A program made the translations under genes and the position numbers. Below, one piece after another: positions 46,755-58,000 of a stretch of DNA of 64,000 nucleotides. The notes under the pieces are model-generated. The model worked only from the letters and a program-made list of their open reading frames with translations, ran no database searches and was not told the origin of the DNA. Source of the stretch: Scytalidium lignicola (taxonomy: Eukaryota; Ascomycota; Leotiomycetes). How positions within the stretch are numbered: position 1 is the first letter of the stretch; the number at the start of each line of letters is the position of its first letter. The DNA is taken from assembly GCA_002812745.2 (NCBI GenBank), contig NCSJ02000182.1, forward strand, positions 1 through 64,000, written 5' to 3'.

Positions 46755-48756
46755 ATGGAAACCAGTAACCTCATCCAACCACCAAGACTTTCCACAAATG
46801 ATCCTCCTCAACATATATTAAATGATATAGAATTAAACTACATAAAATCTTCACCAGTATCATGGAGCTCTCTTCCTCGAAAATCCGAACTAGCCATTCT
46901 TTTTCTTTGCCGATTTGTCGATTTTTTGCACGTCGCTTCCTTACAGCCATATCTGTTTTACCAACTCAAGAGTTTTGACCCCTCACTATCTGATTCTGCG
47001 CTCTCATCTCAAGTCGGAATACTGCAGGGCAGTTTTACCGGCGCACAGGTGATGACGGCGATGTTGTGGGGGAGAGTTGCTGATTCGAGCGTTGGTGGGC
47101 GGAAACTAGTTCTCCTTATTGGATTGGGAGGGACGGCCATTTCTTGTCTGGGTTATGGTTTTGCGACATCTTTTTCTCAGGCCGTGTTTTGGCGTGTATA
47201 TAGTGGAGCTATTAACGGGATGGTGGGTATAATGTAAGTGTTTGGGCATCATATTATTTCTTTGTTAAAATATCTTTAGGGCTAACTATGAGTTAGACGA
47301 ACAATGATTGGGGAACTGATAACAGAAAAGAAATATCAATCACGGGCATTCTTAATATTGCCCATGAGCTTCAATGTTGCGGGTATTTTAGGCCCAGGTA
47401 TGAGAAAAGATCCGAGAGTTTCTTATTGATGCTGATTATTTAGTCATGGGGGGACTATTGGCAGATCCTACAAATACACTTCCGGGTTTGTTTGGTAATG
47501 GCGCTATTTTTAATTCACATCTGATGCAAAGTTATCCATATGCGTTACCAAATATTATAAACACTGTTTTCCTCATGACTGCTTTTTTCACTGTATTCTT
47601 TGGGCTTCAAGAGGTGAGCCTCGATATCTGATGTCTGGTATGTTGATAACTAACTTCTAGTAGACGCTTAAAGAGCGACAGGGTGAGTTTGATTTAGGCC
47701 TTTATCTAGCAAAGAAGATTTCAGCTTTCATCTCTTGTTCAAAATCAAAGAAGTATAGTCCTTTGAATCCTGAAAATGCATCCGATATAAGAACTGTTTC
47801 AGAAGAAACTTTCAAAATCAAACCGACCTTTCAATATTCAAACAATAAACTTCCATTTCGACGTATTTGGATTCCAAATGTTGTTTTCACTCTCGCTACT
47901 ATTACTCTCTTTGAATTCCAGTTAGGGTGGGTTATAAGAGTCCATAGTTTCACGGATAGTCTAGTTGACTGAAATTTACAGGGCATTTACCAACCTCTGG
48001 TCACTTTTCCTCTCGACACCTCGTCCATCCCCTTCGGACCTCACATCACACCCCACATCTCTTCCATTTGTCTTTATAGGCGGTCTCGGTATGCCAGCTT
48101 CCACTGTAGGATTCGCAACCTCCATTCTCGGCCTTTTGGGCATGACTCTGCAGTTTTCTCTTTATCCACACATCAATTCCCGTCTAGGGACACTCCGCTC
48201 TCTTCAATATTTTCTCACTCTCTTCCCACTTGCCTACTTTCTGGCTCCATACCTTGCAGTTCTTTCCTCAACAACTATCTCTCCCGCTGCATCTGCTGGC
48301 ATTTTCATCTGGATTGGTATTACTCTAGTCTTATTTCTACAGGTGACGGCTCGAACTTTCACATTACCGGCGACGATTATCCTACTCAATAACTGCTCGC
48401 CACATCCTAGCGTCTTAGGTACGGTTCATGGAGTTGGTCAGAGTATCTCAGCTGCTTCCAGGACAATAGGGCCTCTTGTGAGTAGTTGGTTGTACGGGAC
48501 AGGACTCGAGATAGGAGTTATCGGTCTTGCATGGTGGGGCACAGCACTTGTCGCTGTAGTAGGCTGTGTAGTAGCGATTTTTATCTACGAGAGGAGCGGG
48601 CATGAAATACTTTTGGAGGGAGAGGAAGAGAGAGATAATGTTGAAATGGAAGGATTATTAAATACGTGGAGTGAGGAAAATAACGAAGGTAGAGATTCGA
48701 TAGATTTAGCACCGGGGAGGCTAACATTGAGTTTGGAGAGAAATAAGAGGGAATAG
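46755..48756 (+). CDS. MFS transporter, ZIFL/YCR023C-like
   Basis: Exons 46755-47233, 47297-47397, 47444-47613, 47664-47926 and 47982-48756 join in phase to give 595 residues. Family marks: LCRFVDFLHVASLQPYLFYQL in TM1, MLWGRVADSSVGGRKLVLL in the first loop, RTMIGELITEKKYQSRAF, FNVAGILGPVMGGLLADP in TM5 and VHGVGQSISAASRTIGPLV in TM11. This pattern belongs to the zinc-induced-facilitator-like / yeast YCR023C branch, often vacuolar or plasma-membrane drug or metal-chelate antiporters. The soluble central loop is long and Ser/Lys-rich. The C-terminus ends in an acidic tail of about 60 residues. Substrate unknown. Confidence 0.85.
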
Positions 48757-49595
48757 GACAAAGGGGGCATGGCGTAAATAAGGCATAGTTAGAGAAACTT
48801 AGGATATTTTACTTATTGAGAGATTAAATAGGAGGATGTTTAGTCGGCTTGTTATTTCTATTTGCTGTCACAGGAAGTTGGAGAGAAAGTTACATGCGTC
48901 ATATAGGGGTTACGTGGTGCTAGTAAAGCTTATCCCCTCGGCGATCACTCAGTTAAGCTCACAGGCAAAACTCTACGCCCCCAAATATTATCCACCCAAA
49001 ACCTCCCTTTCACCAGTCACACATCATAGAGACTTAAGGCAACTACACTAAAAATGGTAAAATAGCATGGTGGGGCCCGAGGGAATAAGACGGCTCCCAC
49101 AGTTTTTATTTCTAGATGTTCTTACGGCCGAATCACACAAAATCTTTTTAGTAGCGTACTGGACAGTACGCATACCAGGTCGGTGATTCGCCCGCGACAT
49201 ATAATATCATAGGGGTAGATTGATAAATTTTTGGATCACTAATCCTTTGGATCACTAATCTTTTGGAGTAATATCCTTCTGCTTGTGAAGAGATGGTAGA
49301 TACGTCCGTACTGTACTTGCATCTTCGAAGCTGCCAAGTGCATCCGTATCCATACTATAATCCCATTAAAATAGCATCGGCCGTAAAAGGACTTAAAAGG
49401 ACTTAACACTGTGGATTAGCAGGCCCTGAAGTAGTGATGGTCAATCATGCCACGAAATTGGCACTGCGGAGTTCTCTGAGCCCCCATTAGCTTGGTTTTA
49501 ATATGCAGTGAAGGATGAGTTGTAAAATATATAACTGCTCAACCACCTTTGCAATTGATAGTCATGTAGTCAACAATTACTTTTACTGAAGCGAA
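48757..49595. other. Intergenic with a short direct repeat
   Basis: TTGGATCACTAATC occurs at 49231-49244 and 49247-49260, and AAAAGGACTTA-type units repeat near 49386-49408. No gene supported. Confidence 0.5.
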
Positions 49596-50370
49596 ATGCA
49601 TTATCAGAATATCGCCTTTTTCNTTTTTTCTGTTGGGGGGAGCTCTTGCTCAGACTCCTCAGGGAATCACTCCGGCTACAAGCAAGCCACTTAATGCTGA
49701 ATACAGCGGAAATACTACATTCACCCCAGGCCAACTCCTAACAACAGCTCGTAAGTACATACTATATAATATCTTGTCTGACTTTATAAGAGTGTAAGCT
49801 AATATTTGATTCAAAGTGGTGGCTACTCAGCCGTCTGTTTCCAGCTACCAGGTTTTGAATGGCACCTTTACACTTCTCATGATGGACCCTGATGGATCAT
49901 ATAATGGCAGTGCTACTAAGGTCTTACACTGGCTTCAAACAGACTTGACTGTCTCCGATATACCATTGAACCAGACATTCCCTCTAGAGAACTCACAGAA
50001 TATCTCCGCACTCGCTCCCTACTATCCCCCTTCACCTCCACTAGAAAATCCACCTCATCCTCACCATTACACCCTGCTCCTGTTTTCTCAGCCAAACGGT
50101 ACACCGTTGAAGATTTCAAGTGATTTAAACACAACCTTGACATATCGAGTTGGATTCAATCTAACAAGCTTCGTCCAAAATACCAGAGTCGGCCAACTCG
50201 TTACAGCAACTTTCTTCGACTTGGTCAATACTACTTCAACAACAACCAACAGCAGTACTACAACATCTTCTTCCCCTCCAACTTCTACGCCAAACTCTGC
50301 AATAACCTTGGGGTCTTCGTCTGCCTGGTTCTTACTTTCCTCTCTCTTTTTTGGATTTATTCTTTCTTAA
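49596..50370 (+). CDS. Secreted PEBP-like protein, probable GPI anchor
   Basis: Exon 1 (49596-49750) and exon 2 (49817-50370) join in phase 1. Exon 1 codes a signal peptide (...LLGGALAQ) whose frame breaks at the N at 49623; one base changed in the T-run would restore it. The body is a phosphatidylethanolamine-binding fold: FTLLMMDPDGSYNG is the DPD ligand-site motif, KVLHWLQTDL is the HWL strand, and YYPPSPPLENPPHPHHYTLL is the Pro/His-rich second signature. The C-terminus is Thr/Ser-rich and ends with a hydrophobic tail (SSAWFLLSSLFFGFILS), fitting GPI attachment. Cytosolic PEBPs bind lipid head groups or inhibit proteases and kinases; the role of secreted fungal ones is not settled. Confidence 0.8.
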
Positions 50371-51336
50371 GCTTTCAGGTTCGGGAGTGTATCCATCAAT
50401 AGCGAAATGTATTATCTTAGTTCTGTTTCCATTTTAGAGAGGAATAAAATAGATGGATCTCACTGGAGATATTTCGTTGCAGAATAACCTTGTTGTTAAC
50501 CTACAAACTATGTTTAACATTTTGTTAAATTCATTTTCTTCTTATATAATATCATGTTTCACTCTGTCTTGTTCAAATCAATATGTTTTAAAGTCCTTAC
50601 TAAAATCAAACTATACTGATCTCATATCATAGTCTCATGTTAGCGGTAGAGTTGAAAACTGATACTAAAAGCATGCGGTGAATAATGATGAATAGCTGCT
50701 TAAGTGTCATTATGATACATTTGAGATGAATATCCTCATGAAAAGCAAGTCAATTACTGTTACGATATGCTAGTGTTTTAATTCAAATAATTTAACCAGA
50801 TTATAATCTTTAGTACCGCATGTAAATTCTAGAAAAGCTTGTGTGTTGTAATTACTTTGGATTNAAAATGCTTCAAGTATTGCTTTCTGGAAAGGTATCT
50901 CTTAAGGTAACAATATCTAAGAGCGAGAACAATATGGAGACTGTACAAGAAATAAAGTATACACACAGTACCAAAGCAGATTGATGAATCATTGTATGAA
51001 GAGATGAAGAGTGGCGATATCGTGTATGGGAATAATGTTCTTTGAACCATTTAGTGATATCTAACACGTTTAGCACGAATTCTTTAAGCAACTGCAATAC
51101 AATTAAGTAAAAATGTAGCTTAATTTGCTCTAATTCAAAAAGAAGTGATATATCTCATAAGTAAGTGGTATATTGGACATGAATTTTCATAAACACCGCT
51201 GATTCACACCCTATATACCACCCACTAGTGACCCAAAATCTAACACCACGCCTCCAGAACAGAAATAGAAAGTCGTCATAGCCTGCGCTACACAACTAGG
51301 GATTGTGTGATCAAGTATAGCGAATGTAAGCCGAAT
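50371..51336. other. AT-rich intergenic, no gene recognised
   Basis: Convergent spacer between the PEBP and small secreted protein genes. The N at 50864 precedes an A-run. No supported feature. Confidence 0.5.
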
Positions 51337-51802
51337 TTAGACAGATGTGGGGAGGCCAAGAGTAACAGTGCTGGTAACAGTAGCAGTGAAGACTGGTGTT
51401 GGGAGCGTGGTGGTGGTTCCGCTAACGCCAATACAGGCGCAGGCAGAGGAGTAGCGATCAAAGCCGGAACAGGCCGAGGCGTATGTTGGGATACTCACAG
51501 TAACAACGACTGTGGAGGTGGTAGTCCTATAGAGCATTAGGCATGTTACTACAAGTATCGCTTGGAGAAGCTTACGAAACATCCGGAGTTGCAGTGGCAA
51601 CGAAGTAAGCTGAACAGTCTGCAGTACCGGGGACAGATGGGAATGCGGATGCGCGGATGGCTATATGTGTCAATCTCAAAGAGCATCAAAACCAGGAGCT
51701 GATTTCCTTACCCCGGAGGCAGTTGTCGGCATTGCATACAGCTGTCGCAGCTCCGTTAACCGCAGTGATGGCAGTGACGAGCAAGAGGGTGAAGGCCTTC
51801 AT
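51337..51802 (-). CDS. Small secreted six-cysteine protein
   Basis: Three exons (51802-51712, 51660-51576, 51526-51337) join in phase over introns of 51 and 49 nt to give 121 residues. A clear signal peptide (MKAFTLLLVTAITAVNGAA) is followed by CNADNCLRAIRA, a DCSAYF block and ACSGFDRYSSACACIG, giving six Cys, then a Thr/Val-rich tail. This Cys pattern (C-NADNC-LRA ... YAS-AC-SG) recurs in many ascomycete small secreted proteins whose function is not known. Without the middle exon the protein would lose the third Cys. Could be an effector-like or wall-associated protein; no GPI signal is seen. Confidence 0.75.
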
Positions 51803-53484
51803 AATGAATGATATGAGGTTGTGTATTGTTGTATCGTCTTGGTCTTGACAAGAAATATTCAAAGTTGTGATGAAGAAATTTTCTCTTGGAAGAAACCTGT
51901 CTATTAAATGCAAAGTTACGATCTCAAATTTGAAATGATGTGGAAATTTCAACTGAAATATAACAAGCCACGACAAGCAGCAAAAGGGCAAATTCGATAG
52001 TTTCTAAATCATATTCTCTATCTAGCGTCTAGCCAGCCACGACGAGCAAGGTATGGCGAAAAACGCTTGGTCCACGGCCCCAATTTACTAATTTTTTTGT
52101 CGGTGCTTAGATCTAGACGGACCCAAAAGGCAAGAGTTCTCCACTAGTGAAAATATAAGACTCTCAGCTTCAACCGCCAAGTTTGTAGCACAAATAGAAA
52201 AAGGTAAATTATGAGCCACGTGTGAGGCAGCAGTGATTACAACGTATCTTCGATGGGACTGCCTTGGCTTTGCACTATTGAGTTGTCGTATTAAACAGAG
52301 CAGCAGGCGCGTAGCTTAGCTGGATTAAGCCTGCCCTACTGAGCCTCCTCGATGATGAAGAGCGCTGGTTGGTGGTAATTACTACTTGCGGCGGATTGGG
52401 GCTTGCTCTCCTACGCGCAAGGTTTAGCTCCTCAATAGTACGGTGCCACTAGTGATACCTAAGCCGCCGTAGTGCCTATCTTAGTGAGCAAGCAGTGCCA
52501 TTCTTCTCGGAGCATCCAAAACCCTCCTGCTAATTCTTTCAGTAACACGCCGACGGCCAAAAGGTCACGGGTCCATATCTGCCACGTAGGAATAGGATTT
52601 TTTACATGATCGAAGTTCTTGAACATCACAGAGTTGAAGTCGGGTCTATCCTTTTCATCGCGTGTGGCTTTGTGGCTGAAAACAATTCGAGTTAGCTGGT
52701 GGGCCTACCATTAAATATATCCATAAAGAACACAAACACTGTGATCGCCTTTATCATCTCAGTTAATCGCTTTCGCCTCAAGACAGGGGCACATTATTCG
52801 TCCGGATTAAGTTTCAGCTGAATACTGTAATAACCACTTGATAAGTGCGGCGTGGACCGGTAGGGCCTCGTTCTGTGCCTTGCATAATTCTAGGTTCTTG
52901 CATAAGCGCCTACAAAGGTCTAGGCCGTTCTAATCCTCATTATCTTAGAATAATATAGAATCCTCCGCGCACTCTTATTCTTTGTATGTGGATAAGAATG
53001 TAACGATACTCCCGGAGATGTCTATACTCCAAGAATCGCGCCCCAAGTGGTGCGATCTGTTTTTACTACAACGGGGTATACTCTTCTCAAATGGAATCCT
53101 TAACATAGCTACTTACTGCTGTGAGAACTTCTGCTCAGTCTCCACTTCTACGAAGCCTTATAGCTTGCGGTAGCTATCATGGGGCTGCATCAGGTGAACT
53201 CTATGTTCAAATTTCCCTAAACTACTCTGTAACTTATTTGCAATTCTTGGGAAAGTATGTTCAGAATTAATCTCAACTAGTGTACTGCTAACGTGGGATA
53301 AGGTATGAATCCATCTACAAATGTTGAATGTACTAATTTTATTATTGGAGATGACTTAGTCTAGTAAGTCCGAGATTCCTGTAAGCTTATAGAAGATGAA
53401 TACAGGCCTTCTTTTACTCTATTTAAAGAATAGAACCCTAATACTAAAGGCTCGTGCACGAACTTCAGTTACGTCAATAGTGCT
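51803..53484. other. Intergenic, no gene recognised
   Basis: 52290-52560 is richer in GC than its surroundings and may be an old repeat, but no frame carries a known motif. I looked for a tRNA near 52310 and found no complete cloverleaf. Confidence 0.4.
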
Positions 53485-54010
53485 AGGCGCTCTGTTTCTG
53501 TGAGTACAGTCACACCGTCAAGCCCAACGCACTCTGGCACTTGGCCAACCTGTTATGAATGGTATACAGTTGTCTCTGAGGATACCTGCTCGGCAATCAA
53601 AGCGGCATATAGTCTCTACTTCGACTTATTCTATGCATGGAATCTTGACATTAACGCCAATTATACGAATCTCTACAGGTCGGAGATTCATATTGCGTAA
53701 ATGGAACAGGTATTGTTGCAACAACAGTTTTGACTGGAACCTTGACTACTTCAACTGCCACTATTCAACCACCTCTGCAGGAATAAGACCAACTGCTCAT
53801 TCAGTATGACCCCTTCAACTCTGTTTATGCGTTACTTTTAATGATGTTGACCAACTGTTCTACTAGCCCAACATGGTAGCTGGTTGTACAACCTTCTGTC
53901 TTGTTGTATCAGAAGGTTGTTGCGCTGATCTAGCAACCACATATCAAATTACACTAGACGAATTTTGTACCTACATGATTATTTATTGCAATTAGTGTAC
54001 ATAACCTGCC
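53485..54010 (+). pseudogene. Decayed LysM protein gene, two LysM remnants
   Basis: The first LysM is readable at 53545-53700 in one frame (CYEWYTVVSEDTCSAIKAAY, FYAWNLDINANYTNL), then switches frame near 53673 to continue as QVGDSYCVNGTG. A Cys expected before TNL is Tyr. A Thr-rich linker and a second LysM follow at 53876-53992 (VAGCTTFCLVVSEGCCADLA, TTYQITLDEF), ended by TAG and TAA codons. No intact signal peptide exon was found upstream. LysM domains bind chitin or its fragments; in plant-associated fungi secreted multi-LysM proteins mask chitin from the host. Here the gene is clearly broken, so no active product is expected. Confidence 0.72.
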
Positions 54011-55015
54011 AACAACAAGCAAAATATGCTACTCGTTACACCTGTAAAGGCGGGTTGCGTTGCATCCTGAAGGGAATACTATATGACAACCATGTCGTTT
54101 GAGCGGCCCCTTGTACTACCATGAAGATCAATAGACCAATGAGAAATAGTGGTAAGGAGCTGTACAGCAAAGCCCGTAATCTTTGGTGATACAGGCCACA
54201 AAAGCGTTACCTATAGAAGAACGGAAATCTAGCTATTGAAAGATGTACAACAATAAAAAACAGGAATGTAGAAAGATATGCGTTTATTGTATAGACCATA
54301 CGTGGATAGCCACAATACCAAAGGGTTCTACCGAGAACGTCGTGGTGGCAGTTTGCTGTCAATGTCAAGATGACTTCGAGCCGTGGATGGCTTGTGTGAG
54401 TGTAGATGGTTCGTTTGGTGATGATTGTTGTACCTGCCATTATAACTCTTCGGTTACTTCTGTAGCATAAGGCCGGATATACTCCAGAAAACCTCCAACT
54501 TCACATACAACTGCTGGTTCTTCCAAGCTCCTGCAAATTCTTAGGAAATAATTCTTCTCTTCTGTTTGAGAAGCCAGACACCGTCAGTATTACCTATCTC
54601 ATAAGTCACAGATTAGAGAACCGTCAAGTACGGGCAATTCTGACAAAAACAGCAGATAATATTTTGAAGTTGTCTATATATAAACAGTACTAGTAGTGGC
54701 TAAGTGTAACTTTTGCTCCTCCAGAAGAGAGTAGTCATCAATGTAAGATAATGACCAACAAAATGACAAAACATTATAATTAAAACGCTGTGAGCCGGCT
54801 TCCACGCTTCTGCCTCCAGCTCAAATGCTGGTGTTTGAATCTACATATATATATATCTATGCAATAAAATCATAACGCCTATCGATCAGTGACTAGAAAC
54901 AGGGTATAGCACCGTTGAAAACAAAGATTACTACAGTAATTTGAAACAAAGGAAATTTGTCACGAAACCATTCTCTAATCTTTCCGAGTTTGAGATACGT
55001 CGATGTGAATTATTT
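54011..55015. other. Intergenic, no gene recognised
   Basis: A 75-codon frame at 54243-54470 (+) is Cys-rich but has no signal peptide or known pattern; it could be more LysM-gene debris. A short TA-rich run sits near 54845. Confidence 0.4.
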
Positions 55016-58000
55016 TCATGGTTGGGACATCCTGTAATCCCGTACACTTATTGCTGGAGAACCCTGTACAGTCGCTGATGTGGAAAATGTTGATAAATGC
55101 GACCTAGGTGGCTCCATATCTACTGAACTATATGAAGAAGGCGTCCTGTCGTAAGTTGGCCGTGGAAGTATCAATGAGGTGCGAGTGGGCAGCGTCTTCT
55201 CGAGTATTTCTTGCCTTAGACTAGACACGGCAGCACTGTCTCTAGTTCTCTCAGACTTAGGCAATTTGGTCTCCTCAGCGATGTCGGATTTCTCCTTGAA
55301 ACGAGGATCCAGCCAGAAGTAGCTTTCATCATAACTTGATTTAATTTTAGACCCTCTCGATGGTAATAGTCTCAACGTGATACTCTGTATACTGCATTTT
55401 AGTTTCCAGTTAGAGGTTCGACGTGTCCTAGTCGATGGAAGTGGTCTAGTTATAACTCTGACACCACCGCTCTCTTCTTTCGAGGCCTCACGGGATCGGC
55501 TCGATGGTGGTGTTCTGGTCCTAGTACGGTAACTATTGCTTTGGTATTTACCAATCCATAGCATTTGTTCGTGTTCCCGAAGATAGCGATCGCTAGAGAA
55601 ACTGTTCAGCACATTGGTTCGGCCCATCATCCCGAGACGACGACGTTGCTCAGTTTTTTCGTACATCCTCTTTGTGATCTCCTTTGCTTGTTCCGGAGTT
55701 GGATGGAGTGGCAACTTCGGGCGGTATCCTGGCTCATCGTCTGCATACTCGCTCCATTCATCGAGCATGGCAAGAACATTGATCTGCGCTTTGGCAAGAG
55801 AGTAGGCATCGTTGGGAGCTACGACCGCGCTGAATCGTTTGTTGGTTACAGGATCAGTCACAACACGGAATGATGCGCCGACATCTGTACAAACTACTGG
55901 AACACCATTCAGAGCGGCTTCTCCCATAGCCAACGGCAGTCCTTCAGATACTGAAGAGTTCAGGAAAATCCACTGCAAAGGTAATGTTAGCCTCATGCAT
56001 GATATAAATTCGGCAAGTAGAGTACTCACAGCATCTTCGAGGACTTTAGTTGGGTTGCCCAGGCCTTTAAGGGACACATTATCGCGAAGTGACTTAGAAG
56101 CAATGATCTCTTGGCATTCCACAGAGTAAGTGGGGGCTTTTTCCATGTCTCCCCAGATTTCGAGCCGGTAGTCACTGAAACCCCAATGGTTGACAATAAT
56201 ATCGGCAGCCAAAACCGCAGTCTTAATATCTTTCACAAATCTGTTAAGAGGTTAAATTAATGTTTCTGCAAAACGAGACTGTAACTGTTTTGTAGCAAAG
56301 GTGCTAGCAGAGATATACATACCTGACATGAGAGAGCATAGAAACCGTCGGCAGCTTCGATTTAATCTTCTCAATAGGCTTGAATGAGTCCATATTCGCA
56401 ATTCCATTGACTACTGGGTCAATCTTGCGAGCGAAGGTTCGGCGATGCCCAAGAGTGCCTTGGAATGTCCCTAACTCCACCTCCCACCCGGGATTAAAAA
56501 AATCTGCACATGGGAGCACAACATCCGCATGATGCAAAATAAGAGCACATGCAATACGCGAGATAGCCATCAGAGCAGTACAGACGAACGGAGGGTCGAA
56601 AGACATCGCGGAAGATAAGAATACCGTCACTTCTCTCCAACTGATGCAATGGTCCCAGACATGAAGGGTGCAGTTGCGCTTGAGTTTGCAGAGAACACCA
56701 TATGAGGCACCAGTAAAGTGATGAGACGCCTGAAATACATCAGGTATCTCGTCTGGAACCGGAACGGAAAATATGAATAAGTCTAAAGCAGTGGCACTAA
56801 TTGTTAGTTTCGATTCGATGGATAAGGAATGAATTCTTGCTTACAGCGATGCCACATGTCTAATGCCAGATCGAGATGCAAGAGTGTTGGGCGTTCAGCA
56901 TCCAACCACTCTGATATTGGCCTCGCATTTTCCACGTCTTCGGCTAGCCAGAGTTCCCGCCATGCTTTCTTCACAACGTCACTGTTCCAGACGTCACCCC
57001 AGTGTCGAGAAGACTGGAAAAAATCATTTAAGTCCACCAAGGCCTTAGAGGCTTCTTCAAGGTGCGTATGATCGAGATGAATTGCTCGTGAGCATCGGAC
57101 CAAAATGGTAAGAATAGGGATGAATCTTGTCACGATATCTTTCTTTAGCGTGTCATGAGATTTTTGTTGGATCTCTGAGTCGAGGCAACTTTGGAATACG
57201 CCATGAGTTGGAGTGAGGAAGTCCAGGCCCCACAAAGGCAGCATAGTGACTGACTGCACGTTTTCTTCGATCTGAAATCTGGGTACTCCAAAGTCATTCG
57301 CCGCTTCAGAGAGGACGTGCCACTTAACATTGCTGAGATTGTTGACCATGTCGCGGCGGCAGGCAGAGACACCTCCACTTTCCATGGGCCAAGTGCCTGT
57401 ATCCATGGCGAGCACATGGAGATCACTATTGATGTTACCTAGCTGGGTTTCTTGACCTCTAGTGTTGATTCTTGCATCACCACCTTGGCCGAAGCTGTGT
57501 AAGTCGCTGATTTTATATGCAAGCATCGTCCACTGGCTAATCTCTAGTTCAATATCGACTCTTGCCATGATGGTGTCAGCTTGAATATTGAGGTATTTTT
57601 CTGCCATCTCGAGGCGACCTTGGTCCCGGGCGTTCCAGTAAGGTTTCAGAACCGTGTCCGATCTCATTGCAATCTCATCAAGCCATCTTACAGTAACGGC
57701 ATCAATATCTTTCTTTCCTTTCCATGACTTCCAGAGGTGAGTTCTAGCACGCGACGTTGATATTGGCTGCCAGCGGATATTACGGCCAAGCATGCGTGAT
57801 ATAAAGCTCGAACTCACGGAGTTAAATCCAAAGAGTGGATTGTCATTCCCGAGATTGCAGTTTTTCGGTTTTTGTAGCACTTTAAAGCAGTCGTTTAGTA
57901 TCATCGAAGGAGTTGCTACTTCCTGACCATCAAGTGTCGTCGAAATGACTGGATGGAACTTGTGATCATAGTGCCATTTGCTGATGTAAACTTTCGAGCC

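Noticed and set aside
52300..52380. tRNA-like start of sequence (TAGCTTAGCTGGATTAAGCC)
   Set aside because: A D-arm-like piece is present but no anticodon stem, T-arm or acceptor pairing could be completed.
54243..54470. Cys-rich 75-codon frame
   Set aside because: No signal peptide and no spacing known from Cys-rich effectors; sits in LysM-gene debris.
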